This document shows positions 34,718 through 43,256 of a stretch of DNA of 64,000 bases, piece by piece. A program made the translations under genes and the position numbers. This stretch comes from Okeania sp. SIO3I5 (GTDB taxonomy: Bacteria > Cyanobacteriota > Cyanobacteriia > Cyanobacteriales > Microcoleaceae), in the NCBI RefSeq assembly GCF_010672085.1, contig NZ_JAAHHT010000016.1:24887-88886 (forward strand), given 5' to 3'. Within the stretch, counting starts at the first letter, position 1, and each line of letters starts with the position of its first letter. Under the pieces are notes generated by a model. That model was not told the origin of the DNA. It saw only the letters and a program-made list of their open reading frames with translations, and made no database searches.

Positions 34718-35566
34718 ATGCCAACTATAGATATTCGAGGGGTCTCACACGCCTATGAATTGACTAACCCCACTCAATCTCCTCATGTACTTGTATTTAT
34801 ACATGGCTGGCTTTTAAGTCGTCACTACTGGCAACCTTTGATACAAAGACTATCAGTAGATTACCAGTGTTTATCTTACGACTTGCGGGGATTCGGTGAT
34901 TCTCAAATCTATTCAACCCAACAAAAATCAATCTCTAGCTATAGTCCAACTGATTATGTTGAAGACCTAGCAATACTATTACAGAAACTCAATATATCTA
35001 GTGCCTGGCTAATAGGCCATTCTCTGGGAGGGACTATTGCCTTATTCGGAGCTGATAAAATTCCCGACATTATCAAAGCAGTAGTCTGTATTAACTCTGG
35101 TGGTGGGGTTTATCTCAAGGAAGAATTTGAGCGATTTAGATATGCAGGGACACAAATAATTAAATTTCGCCCTAGTTGGTTACCTTATTTACCTTTTATT
35201 GAACAAATATATACTGGGACTCAAGTGGCTACTCCCCTCTCTCGTAAATGGGGACAACAACTATTATTCGACTTCGTGGCAGCATCTTATGAAGCTGCTC
35301 TTGGATCGTTATTATACTCTACTACAGAATCAGAGGTTAATCGACTCCCACAAGTAGTATCAGAATTAAAACAACCTGTTTACTTTATTGCCGGAGCAAA
35401 AGATACAATCATGGAGCCTAAATATGTACGACATTTAGCTAGTTTTCACTGGATGTTTCAAGGCGACTGTAAAAATGTCCTAGAAATTCCTGAATGTGGT
35501 CATTTATCTATCTTAGAAAAAACCGATATTGTGGCTACCCATATTCAAAGTCTCTTGAATAAATAA
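34718..35566 (+). CDS. Alpha/beta hydrolase
   Basis: This 282-residue soluble hydrolase has an oxyanion-hole strand LVFIHGWLLSRHYWQPLIQR, LRGFGDSQIY, and nucleophile elbow GHSLGG with Ser102. The catalytic Asp is in FIAGAKDTIMEP and the His in ECGHLSILEKTD. The triad is complete. The middle cap region (about 140-205) includes WLPYLPFIEQIYTGTQVATP. Substrate is unknown; the family covers esterases, lipases and MhpC/MenH-like enzymes. It is a single-gene unit between repeat-rich spacers. Confidence 0.9.
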   Translation: MPTIDIRGVSHAYELTNPTQSPHVLVFIHGWLLSRHYWQPLIQRLSVDYQCLSYDLRGFGDSQIYSTQQKSISSYSPTDYVEDLAILLQKLNISSAWLIGHSLGGTIALFGADKIPDIIKAVVCINSGGGVYLKEEFERFRYAGTQIIKFRPSWLPYLPFIEQIYTGTQVATPLSRKWGQQLLFDFVAASYEAALGSLLYSTTESEVNRLPQVVSELKQPVYFIAGAKDTIMEPKYVRHLASFHWMFQGDCKNVLEIPECGHLSILEKTDIVATHIQSLLNK

Positions 35567-36601
35567 ATCTTGTATTAGTTAGTGGCATCCTAAATGATTT
35601 ATCAAAAAAAACTGTAGAGGTTTGGAGAGCAAACTGAAGCGAAAAAGGGATTTGCAAACCAAACCCCTACGATAGAATATTACAAGAAATTTAGGATTGC
35701 TATAGCTCTAATTATCTACTTGAAAATCAACTTTAAGTATCAAAACATTGTTAAATATCTATTGCCAGTATGAGAGTCATATATCAGAGCTAGTTAGGAC
35801 TTTACTGATTAACTCTTAAAGCTTTATAGCAATCAGGAATCAGATGTGAAAATTGAGGTGTTCTTTAAAAGTAGAGAATATATAGTAATCCGCGCTTATG
35901 TTGCGGGTAATCAAAAAGTAGAAATAAACTCCTAAACTCTTACCCATTGCCCATTGCCCCCAAAGCTCCATACCAAAAAGTAGCAAGATTTGTGACACGA
36001 ATATGCGGAGGATTGTTATAGTAGTTATCTTATTGATATATATTTTTTTTCTTCTTCTATGTTCCCTGTTCCCTAAAAATATCCAATATCTCACAACTTA
36101 AATCTTATGGCTATATCTGTGAATGATTTAGCTTTTTGAGAGCGAAAAAAGTACGAGCTTTTCAGTCCCTAGAGCTGCAAAAAATTAGCATTTTTAGCAG
36201 ATAAGGGTGAAAAAAATAAAAGGACGGTAGTCGTGTACAAGTAGTAATTTTTGCATTTTTATCCCTTACTTTGAAAGGATTTTACTCATAAATATCACTA
36301 CATCTACAAGGCTACCCAAAGGACAATTATTCAATTTACCAAAAAATCAGGTCTAAAGCTTCCCCTTTTAAGGGAAAAAAAATATTTGGTTCATTATTTC
36401 AATCCCAATGGTTCACGCTTGAGGTACTGATAACTGATAACTGAAATGACCTCCTATATAATTCCCCTAACCCTTAACTCCTGACTCCTGATTTATCTAA
36501 TGTTGGCTTTTATACCCGCGCTCTCCCGTAGGGGAACGCCGGGATGAATGCCAACCCATCCTAAAATAAAGTCACTTAATATTAGTAACAGGCCCAAAAC
36601 A
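35567..36601. repeat. Spacer with family E and decayed family D elements
   Basis: 35586-35704 is family E (ATCCTAAATGATTTATC to AAATTTAGGATTGC). 36125-36300 is a decayed family D copy (GAGCGAAAAAAGTACGAGC, AAAATTAGCATTTTTAGC). 36345-36375 is the TCAGGTCTAAAGCTTCCCC repeat. 36425-36445 has CTGATAA heptamers. 36520-36545 has a CTCCCGTAGGGGAACGCCGG motif that could be part of the left side of the tnpB element. No intact gene. Confidence 0.55.
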
Positions 36602-36857
36602 TTGAAGTCCAGATACAAGTACCGTATCTATCCAAATCAGATCTAAATAACATTCATTAAATCAACTATTTGGTTGTTGTAGATATGTTTGGAATAGCAC
36701 ATTAGCACATTGTAACCAACTATATTCTAACGGCCAAAAGAAACCAGGCTATGTGGACTTGAACTTTACAATTCATAACTCAAGCATCCGCAAAAATTAG
36801 TTTGGTTAAAAGAAGTTGCATCTACTCCATTACAACAGTCTCTCAAAGATTTAGACC

Positions 36858-36885
36858 GTAGGGGCGAAAGGCCTTTCGCCCCTAC
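36858..36885. repeat. Perfect 28-bp palindrome inserted in tnpB
   Basis: GTAGGGGCGAAAGG followed immediately by its complement. The same GTAGGGGCGA motif appears in family A copies and elsewhere (19015-19070, 34613, 38140-38166). It sits where TnpB should read DLDxAYxNFF, and causes a frameshift. Confidence 0.85.
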
Positions 36886-37353
36886 AAAAATTTCTTTAAT
36901 AGTTGCAAGGTTAAAGGTAAAGGAATTAAGGTTAAACCTCCGAAATTCAAATCCAGAAAATCTAGACAATCTGCAAGATTTGTTGGAGGCAATTACAAAA
37001 TTGCTCAAGATAAAATCTATCTACCAAAGGTAGGCAAAATTAAAATTGTTTGGTAAGCGAGATTTGTCTAGCGAGCCTAGTTCTCTAACAATAATCAAAG
37101 ATTCAGCCAATCGTTACTTTGCTAGTTTTGTAGTAGAAATAAACCCTGAACCATTGCTTAAAACTAACAGCTCAACAGGAATTGATTTAGGCATTTCGAC
37201 TTTTGTAACTTTGAGCAATGGAGAGAAAATTAATACTCCAAAACCTCTCAAACAAAACCTGAAAAAGTTAGCTAAATTCCAGCGTCAATTTGGGAAAACA
37301 GAGATAGGCAGTAAGCGCCGTGAAAAAGCCAGGAAAAGAATTGCCAAACTACA

Positions 37354-37560
37354 CACAAAAGTGGTGGTGGTGCTGAGGAATGGTAGAGAGAGTGTGGGAG
37401 GTGTGGGAGGTGTGGGAAGTCTGGGAAGTTGGTTCGTGTGGGAAGTCTGGGAAGTTGGTTCGTGTGGGAAGTCTGGGAAGTCTGGGAAGTTGGTTCGTGT
37501 GGGAAGAAATTACAAAACTTATGTATCTTCGCCATTCCTCAGCAGGACTACCACAAAAGT
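37354..37560. mobile_element. Family F element with 9-bp target duplication, in frame within tnpB
   Basis: CACAAAAGT occurs at 37354-37362 and again at 37552-37560. The intervening element has imperfect inverted ends (GGTGGTGGTGCTGAGGAATG, and the complement of CCATTCCTCAGCAGGACTAC) and carries GTGTGGGAAGTCTGGGAAGT tandem units and AAATTACAAAACTTATGTAT. Element plus one duplication is 198 bp = 66 codons, so the reading frame is kept (SWFVWEVWEVG-like repeats). Removing it restores KLHTKVKDIRTDFLHKL, the normal TnpB sequence. A partial copy is at 20440-20525. Confidence 0.92.
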
Positions 37561-37722
37561 TAAAGACATTCGCACAGATTTTTTGCACAAGTTATCAACT
37601 GATTTAGTCAAAAAATATGACACAATTGTGGTAGAAGATTTTAATATTTCTGGGTTGGTTAAAAACCGGAAATTAGCTAAAGCAATTAGTGATTTAGGAT
37701 GGAGACAATTTAGAACTTGTAC

Positions 37723-37742
37723 CGACGTTTCGCGAAACGTCG
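37723..37742. repeat. Perfect 20-bp palindrome inserted in tnpB
   Basis: CGACGTTTCGCGAAACGTCG interrupts the TnpB sequence between FRT and AKCEKYG, in frame, giving [10 protein letters not shown]. Confidence 0.8.
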
Positions 37743-38111
37743 CTTCTGCCAAATGCGAGAAATATGGTAAAGAATTTAGAACTGTTTCTAGATGGGAGCC
37801 TACTTCACATCCATTGTTCTAATTGTGGTTTTAAAGGAGGCAAAAAAGAACTAAATGTCAGGGAATGGACTTGTTTGAATTGCGGTACATTCCATGATAG
37901 AGATGTTAATGCTGCTGTAAATATTCTGAATGTAATTCAACTAAAAACCAAGGTTGAAATATTTGAAGAAAAAGTAGTAGAAACGCCGGTCCTACTATCA
38001 CTTTTCAATGAAGTCGCCGTTCGCGTAGCGTCCCGGAGGGAAGGGTCAACGGTCGATTTTTATCGGACACGGAGGAAGCTTGGCTACTGGCAAGCCAGCA
38101 TTTTTCAGTGA

Positions 38112-38235
38112 TGTGTCAACCCGCCCTGAGTCATTCGAGTAGGGGCGATTCGCTTGCTCGCCCCTACAGTCTGTTCGAGTGATGGATGGGAATCCCGCGC
38201 TGTCTCGCAATCGCCGCGTCGGGAGGATGTCAAAA
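38112..38235 (+). mobile_element. Right end of the IS200/IS605-type element
   Basis: 38188-38232 reads GGGAATCCCGCGCTGTCTCG, a hairpin, then GGGAGGATGTCAAAACT, the usual IS605-type right end downstream of tnpB. A GTAGGGGCGATTCGC repeat at 38140-38166 lies between tnpB and this end. Confidence 0.6.
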
Positions 38236-38469
38236 CTCTTACTCTCACTCATGCATACTTTTTCAGCAAACCCTAGCCATTTATAAAAGGGCTATTTCGT
38301 TTTAGAATAAAGTGACAATTTTACTAGCTTTTAGAGATTGGTTGATATAAACTTCAATCCTTGAAAAGGCTTATGTTCCTGGTTGGCACAAAAAGTCAGA
38401 AATTAGAAGGAAATAGCCCTATATAAAACCACTTTAATAAAAGAGGAATTGTTTATTAGTTTCCTTCAT
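38236..38469. repeat. Spacer with family D end
   Basis: 38255-38277 reads ACTTTTTCAGCAAACCCTAG, the right end of family D. The rest is AT-rich; no gene. Confidence 0.55.
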
Positions 38470-38970
38470 TTATTTTTCTTCATTAATATGAAGCCCTACA
38501 ATTACTAAATCTTGCTTAGTACCATCTAAATCAGCTACTTTTGGTAAATAACCCCAACGTTGAAAACCAAATTTATCAAATAAACTTAAGCTAGGAATAT
38601 TATGAGCAAAAATAAAGCCGAGCAAAGTCTTAATTCCTAACTGAGGACTACGATCAATTGCCTCTGAAAGTAATTTTTTTCCTATGCCTTGACCTTTATA
38701 TTCAGGAGCAACATATATACTTATTTCTACAGTAGCTTTGTAGGCTGGCCTACCATAAAAAGACTGAAAACTTAGCCATCCTATAACTTTATTATCTATT
38801 TCTACAACTAAAATAGGACGACTATCTCGTGAGTGTTCTTGATACCAAGAAATACGACTATCAACCGATATAAGTTCCAAATCTCCAGTAGCAATACGAC
38901 TAGGAATTGAAGCATTATAAATTTCTACAATTACAGCTAAGTCTTTGGCTTCGGCATTTCTAATTTTCAT
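38470..38970 (-). CDS. GNAT N-acetyltransferase, phosphinothricin acetyltransferase-like
   Basis: This 166-residue protein has the PAT/Pat-type layout: IRNAEAKDLAVIVEIYNASI, SRISWYQEHSRDSRPILVVE, IGWLSFQSFYGRPAYKATVE, the acetyl-CoA loop PEYKGQGIGKKLLSEAI, and HNIPSLSLFDKFGFQRWGYL ending LDGTKQDLVIVGLHI. This subfamily (MnaT/PAT-like) acetylates methionine sulfone or sulfoximine and phosphinothricin in some bacteria; the substrate here is an inference. Length is standard. It is solitary; a GGGAACA/GGGAATA heptamer run follows its start. Confidence 0.9.
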   Translation of the reverse strand: MKIRNAEAKDLAVIVEIYNASIPSRIATGDLELISVDSRISWYQEHSRDSRPILVVEIDNKVIGWLSFQSFYGRPAYKATVEISIYVAPEYKGQGIGKKLLSEAIDRSPQLGIKTLLGFIFAHNIPSLSLFDKFGFQRWGYLPKVADLDGTKQDLVIVGLHINEEK

Positions 38971-39254
38971 TACTAATATAGCAGTCTATAGTAGGGAACA
39001 GGGAATAGGGAACAGTTGGAAAAACATTTCCTAATCTGAGATTCATCATCAGTAATTGTCAAGAGCAAATTCTTTCTTGGCTATAGTTTGAAAAAGTTAA
39101 GTAAAAGTATGGGTCATTTCAGTTATCAGTTATCAGTTATCAGTTATCAGTTTCTGTAATAGAAGGATTGGTTAAAAGGAATTTTTTTCTCCTTGAAAGG
39201 GGAGGCTTTAGACCTGATTTTTTGTAATAGAAATTGATATATTTTTCCCGACTT
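38971..39254. repeat. Heptamer repeats between genes
   Basis: GGGAACA/GGGAATA at 38990-39012, CAGTTAT heptamers at 39115-39152, and the GGGGAGGCTTTAGACCTGAT repeat at 39200-39225. No gene. Confidence 0.65.
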
Positions 39255-40322
39255 TTAAACTAAAGGAAATTTGTATAATTCCATCACATCTTGAATACCC
39301 ATTCGAGAACTAGCTCCTAAGTTAAGAGATGAAATATGGCCTCGACTCAGATGGTCAACTGCTGCACAACCAATCATGGCTGCATTATCTGTACATAATT
39401 TGAGTGGCGGAAATAGTACCTGCAAATTATGACTTTCTGCTGCTCTACTTAAGTGCCATCGTAAACCACTATTAGCTGCTACACCTCCACCAATAGCAAT
39501 TGTATTTAGGCCATAATCTAAGGCACAGGCGATCGCTCTTTTTGTTAGTCCCTTTGCTACGGTTTCTTGAAAGCTGGCTGCAATGTCCCTGGTTACTGAA
39601 GATTCAGATAATAATTCACTACCCTCTTTTTCTAATTTCTGAACTAATCTTAATACGGCTGTTTTTAGTCCACTGAAACTAAAATCATAAGGATGATAAC
39701 CTCCTCCTGGCAAAGAAATTTTCCCTTCAGGAAGAGCAAAGGCTAATTTATTGCCTTCTGCTGCTAATTTATCAATTATTGGACCTCCCGGATAACTAAG
39801 CTTTAATAATCTAGCTACTTTATCAAAAGCTTCTCCTGCTGCATCATCTCTTGTTTGGCCTAAAGTTTCATATTCTCCACAGTCTTTGACATAAATCAAA
39901 CTTGTATGGCCTCCAGAAACCAGTAAGCACAAAAAAGGTGGTTTTAATTCTGGTTGACTCAGATAAGTTGCATAAATATGACCTTCTAAATGATGGACTC
40001 CCACAAATGGTTTGTTATGGACAATGGCTAGAGTTTTTGCTGCTGTTAGGCCCACTAATAGAGCGCCAACTAAACCAGGGGCACAAGTAGCTGCTATACC
40101 ATCAATATTTGGCCAATCTAAATCTGCTTCTATCAAAGCTTGGGCGATCGCCTGATTAATTGTTTCTAAATGTTGTCGTGAAGCTACTTCTGGAACTACA
40201 CCTCCATAAAAGCTATGGATATTAATTTGTGACTTTACAATATTACTTAAAACTTGACGATTCTTAACAATTGCCACAGATGTTTCATCACAACTTGTTT
40301 CTATAGCTAAAACCCTTGTCAT
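39255..40322 (-). CDS. tsaD: tRNA N6-threonylcarbamoyladenosine transferase TsaD
   Basis: This 355-residue universal ASKHA-fold metalloenzyme transfers the threonylcarbamoyl group made by TsaC to A37 of tRNA. Motifs are [16 protein letters not shown] (phosphate 1), [16 protein letters not shown] (metal-binding His), [30 protein letters not shown] and [15 protein letters not shown], followed by [19 protein letters not shown]. Length is exactly typical. It is divergent from psaF across 344 bases; a tsaD (gcp)-psaF-psaJ neighbourhood is recurrent in cyanobacteria as I recall. TsaB and TsaE are not in the window. Confidence 0.96.
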   Translation of the reverse strand: MTRVLAIETSCDETSVAIVKNRQVLSNIVKSQINIHSFYGGVVPEVASRQHLETINQAIAQALIEADLDWPNIDGIAATCAPGLVGALLVGLTAAKTLAIVHNKPFVGVHHLEGHIYATYLSQPELKPPFLCLLVSGGHTSLIYVKDCGEYETLGQTRDDAAGEAFDKVARLLKLSYPGGPIIDKLAAEGNKLAFALPEGKISLPGGGYHPYDFSFSGLKTAVLRLVQKLEKEGSELLSESSVTRDIAASFQETVAKGLTKRAIACALDYGLNTIAIGGGVAANSGLRWHLSRAAESHNLQVLFPPLKLCTDNAAMIGCAAVDHLSRGHISSLNLGASSRMGIQDVMELYKFPLV

Positions 40323-40666
40323 TGCTTGATAAATTGATATTAATATTGTTCAGAATATTAGCACTAAATAAATTTAGTGTTGAGATGATTAAATTATTGT
40401 AAAATCAGACAAACAAGAAATACCTGCGGTGAAGCACATCGTGGTAAAAATACCTGTGGAGATGATGCAGAGAGGCTTAGACAAATATTGGCCTAACTAG
40501 CATTCATTGAAGTAGAAAATCTGGATCGTGAGGTCAAGAATACCAGTTCCAAACTATTGGCTTTGGAGTTGGGAAAATCTTAATCAGAAAATCCTTACTT
40601 TTAGCTTAATTTAGCAACAAAAGTATGGATAATTGTCAACACTTTGTAATAAAAGGAAACAATTCT
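40323..40666. promoter_or_regulatory. Divergent tsaD-psaF promoter region
   Basis: This spacer must carry both promoters. I could not recognise a convincing high-light (HLR1) repeat. AAAAGGA at 40651-40657 is placed about 9 bases before the psaF ATG. ACCTGCGGTGAAG / ACCTGTGGAGATG at 40425-40465 are a near-direct repeat. Confidence 0.4.
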
Positions 40667-41155
40667 ATGAAACGATTATTGGCTTTAGTTTTAGCCATTA
40701 GTCTTTGGGTAACTTGTGTACCTACAGCATCAGCATATAATTTAGTACCTTGTTCAGAATCACCTGCTTTTCAGGCACTAGCTGAAAATGCTCGCCCTAC
40801 TACCGACGATCCCGAATCTGGTAAAAAGCGATTTGAACGTTATTCTCAACAACTTTGTGGAGAAGATGGTCTACCTCATTTAATAGTAGATGGAAGTTGG
40901 AATCACGCAGGGGACTTTACTATTCCCGGCCTTTTATTCTTGTATATTACAGGTTGGATTGGTTGGGTAGGTCGGTCCTATCTTCAAGCAATTAAATCCG
41001 AGAAAAATACAGAGGAAAAAGAGATTGTTATTGACGTGCCTTTAGCAATCCAAAAAATGCTAGGTGGATTTTTATGGCCTTTAGCGGCATTCGGGGAATA
41101 TACCTCTGGCAAAATGTTTGCTAAAGACAACGAAATTACTGTTTCCCCTCGCTAG
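40667..41155 (+). CDS. psaF: Photosystem I reaction center subunit III (PsaF)
   Basis: This 162-residue precursor is a PSI subunit whose lumenal domain lies near the plastocyanin/cytochrome c6 docking side. The signal peptide [23 protein letters not shown] is cut before [13 protein letters not shown]. The mature protein has the paired Cys (LVPCSES and [16 protein letters not shown]), the membrane helix [20 protein letters not shown], and the C-terminal [21 protein letters not shown] chose ATG 40667 (AAAAGGA upstream, true signal peptide) over an in-frame ATG at 40625 that would put 14 polar residues before the signal. psaJ follows 283 bases downstream. Confidence 0.96.
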   Translation: MKRLLALVLAISLWVTCVPTASAYNLVPCSESPAFQALAENARPTTDDPESGKKRFERYSQQLCGEDGLPHLIVDGSWNHAGDFTIPGLLFLYITGWIGWVGRSYLQAIKSEKNTEEKEIVIDVPLAIQKMLGGFLWPLAAFGEYTSGKMFAKDNEITVSPR

Positions 41156-41424
41156 ATTGAGTGACCAACGGAGCAGTTAAATAATGGTAATTTTAGTCAG
41201 TATAAAAATACTAATTAATAATTACCAGCTGGATCTAAAACAATGTTTTTAAAGAAGCAGTCAGCAATTAGTAATCAGTAATCAGCAGGATTATTTTTTT
41301 GAGATAAGCGGATTTTAATCCAGTCAAAGCTGATAGCTGTTTGTGAAGTATTCCGGTACGGAAATGCTAAAAGCTGATAGCTAATTAACATTGGGTAAAC
41401 AATACCTGATTTAAAAATCAGTTT

Positions 41425-41430
41425 CAGGAG
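41425..41430 (+). promoter_or_regulatory. Ribosome binding site of psaJ
   Basis: CAGGAG located 8 bases before ATG 41439; it supports this very short gene. Confidence 0.6.
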
Positions 41431-41438
41431 AAATATTT

Positions 41439-41564
41439 ATGCAAGACTTACTTAAGTATCTGTCCACAGCCCCTGTTTTGGCAGCAATTTGGATGACTGT
41501 AACAGCAGGAATTTTAATCGAATTTAATCGCTTTTTCCCAGACCTGCTTTTCCATCCAATGTAA
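41439..41564 (+). CDS. psaJ: Photosystem I reaction center subunit IX (PsaJ)
   Basis: This 41-residue single-helix PSI subunit begins [20 protein letters not shown] and ends [13 protein letters not shown], which is the diagnostic PsaJ sequence (helix about 11-31, Glu28-x-Asn30-Arg31 and FFPDLLFHP tail). It sits next to PsaF in PSI and stabilises it and nearby chlorophylls. Length matches the usual 38-44. It is found downstream of psaF as in most cyanobacteria, although the 283-base gap with AGTCAGCAATTAGTAATCAG repeats may allow separate processing. A TTAACTT/AAGTTAA hairpin lies just after the stop (41577-41593). Confidence 0.95.
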   Translation: MQDLLKYLSTAPVLAAIWMTVTAGILIEFNRFFPDLLFHPM

Positions 41565-41922
41565 AAGCTAAAAAAGTTAACTTGAAAAGTTAATTAAAGT
41601 TTTGATGTGAATTGTCTGAAATATTCAGATTAAATTGGATAGTCTGAAACAAGATTTAGATAGAATTTAGCATCAATAAATACGAAAAATAGTGGTTAAT
41701 TCAGAAATCAATATTCTCAATAAATACAACATTTGTTTGAAAATTTGATTTCTGAAAAAACCCTAGATAAAGTGGCGATAGTATTAATGAAGTGCAGTGT
41801 TTTTTCTATTCCCTATTTATTTGGTAAAATCTAAAAATTGTGTATCTCAGCAAGAGTGAGAAACGCTATACAATAAAAGTAAAATCAAAAAAAACTTCTA
41901 AGACCTCTGAAAAACTGAGTTA
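41565..41922. other. psaJ-nitrilase spacer
   Basis: AT-rich. TTAACTTGAAAAGTTAA at 41577-41593 is a small hairpin that could end the psaFJ transcript. GTGTATCTCAGCAAGAGTGA at 41840-41860 resembles the GTATCTCA..GAAACGCTATA end found in the ndhF-ndhD spacer. No gene. Confidence 0.45.
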
Positions 41923-42735
41923 ATGAAATCTTATATCACTGCAGCAATATCAATGACAAGCGTGCCTGACTTGTCAAAAAATTTATCACAGGCAGAAGAA
42001 TTAATAGATTTAGCTATCCGTCAAGGTGCAGAATTAGTTACCTTGCCCGAAAATTTTCCCTTCCTAGGTGAAGAGGAAGAAAAAATGTCTCAAGCAGAAG
42101 CGATCGCTACAGCAAGTGAAAAATTTCTCAAAACAATTGCTCAAAAATACCAAATCACCATTTTAGGAGGTGGGTATCCAGTACCGACAACAGATGGCAA
42201 AGTCTACAATGTTGCATCTTTAATTGATCCTACTGGCCTAGAAGTAGTCAGGTATGAAAAAGCGCATTTATTTGACGTTAACATACCCGATGGTAATACC
42301 TACCGAGAATCAAAGACAGTGATGGCAGGTACTCAGTTACCATCAGTTTATTCATCCAAAGATTATGGTAATTTAGGTATATCAGTATGCTATGATGTAA
42401 GGTTCCCAGAACTATACCGACATCTCTCAAGTAAAGGAGCAGAAGTTTTATTTGTACCAGCAGCTTTCACCGCATTTACAGGAAAAGACCACTGGCAAGT
42501 ATTACTCCAAGCGCGGGCCATAGAAAATACCTGTTATGTCATCGCTCCAGCTCAAACAGGTAATCACTACGGCAGAAGACAAACTCATGGCCATGCAATG
42601 ATAGTAGACCCCTGGGGTGTGATTTTGGCAGATACTGGTGATGAACCAGGAGTGGCGATCGCAGAAATTGACCCTATTCACTTGGAACAAGTTCGTAGAC
42701 AAATGCCATCCCTCCAACATAGAGTCTTTAAATAA
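41923..42735 (+). CDS. Carbon-nitrogen hydrolase (Nit1/omega-amidase type)
   Basis: This 270-residue nitrilase-superfamily amidase has the catalytic triad Glu43 (LVTLPENFPFLG), Lys113 (RYEKAHLFDVNIPDG) and Cys156 (LGISVCYDVRFPELYR). Also seen are VPAAFTAFTGKDHWQVLLQA and RAIENTCYVIAPAQTG, with GHAMIVDPWG near the end. The LFDVNIPDG segment and length point to the Nit1/Nit2 branch, which acts on deaminated glutathione or alpha-ketoglutaramate (metabolite repair); that specificity is inferred. The AATTAAT heptamers begin right at its stop codon. It is a single-gene unit. Confidence 0.93.
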   Translation: MKSYITAAISMTSVPDLSKNLSQAEELIDLAIRQGAELVTLPENFPFLGEEEEKMSQAEAIATASEKFLKTIAQKYQITILGGGYPVPTTDGKVYNVASLIDPTGLEVVRYEKAHLFDVNIPDGNTYRESKTVMAGTQLPSVYSSKDYGNLGISVCYDVRFPELYRHLSSKGAEVLFVPAAFTAFTGKDHWQVLLQARAIENTCYVIAPAQTGNHYGRRQTHGHAMIVDPWGVILADTGDEPGVAIAEIDPIHLEQVRRQMPSLQHRVFK

Positions 42736-43256
42736 TTAATAATTAATAATTAATAATTACCTCTTCTTAAAAAGAAGAGGATTGATTAAAAGGAAATTTT
42801 TTTCTTTTTTTTTATCCCTGAAACGAAGAGGCTTTATATTTTGTCCCCTGTCTTGTCTCCAGCGATCGTTTCCAAATTAACAGAACAGATACATCAAGCC
42901 CACCAATTCCTAGTCAAACCAGGTAAAACCGTTCATAGCAGTGTGACAGCAGAACCATCAACACTGGCGGTATCTCCCAATGTGCCGTGAAGAATATCCC
43001 CAAAGCGCTATTTTTTGACTGATTTATGGCCAACTGACATGAGTATTTATGTTGCGCTTTCTTTTTCTTGACTTGGCAACCATTAGGGATGACTCAAAGT
43101 CGGGAGCAAGATAACGCGATACTAATCAGTTTTCACTCATTTTTGATTTTGAATCGTAACACTATTTTCAAGAAATTGCCAGGAATTCTCAAATCTAGTA
43201 ATGCACCACTGCTCAAAGTCCTGTTACATTAAATCAGGATGATTTAGAAAAACTTA
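42736..43256. other. Spacer with a short unrecognised open stretch
   Basis: 42736-42765 has AATTAAT heptamers, and 42765-42840 the CTCTTCTTAAAAAGAAGAGG palindrome. 42841-42990 reads from TTG without stops as LSPVLSPAIVSKLTEQIHQA then HQFLVKPGKTVHSSVTAEPS, ending TGA; it looks like real protein sequence, possibly the remnant of a gene start, but I do not know the family. 42991-43256 shows nothing. Confidence 0.4.

Larger units (their letters stand above)
36602..38111 (+). pseudogene. tnpB (IS200/IS605-type RNA-guided nuclease) relic broken by several insertions
   Basis: Conceptual joining of frames gives a TnpB. 36602 on reads LKSRYKYRIYPNQ, then (shifted) LNQLFGCCRYVWNSTLAHCN. 36920 on reads KPPKFKSRKSRQSARFVGGN, 37046 on TIIKDSANRYFASFVVEINP and GIDLGISTFVTLSNG (RuvC Asp), 37600 on KKYDTIVVEDFNISGLVKNR (RuvC Glu), then [20 protein letters not shown] and [18 protein letters not shown] (zinc ribbon and RuvC Asp). 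Damage: stops near 36640 and 36800; a 28-bp palindrome at 36858-36885; a TAA at 37053; a 198-bp family F insertion at 37363-37560; a 20-bp palindrome at 37723-37742; and a frameshift near 37800. It is clearly dead. Confidence 0.88.

Noticed and set aside
37380-37607. Trp/Gly-repeat protein in tnpB
   Set aside because: Frame created by the family F element's tandem units; no start signal.
40625-40666. Upstream Met for PsaF
   Set aside because: It would place polar residues before a perfect signal peptide; the RBS is positioned for 40667.
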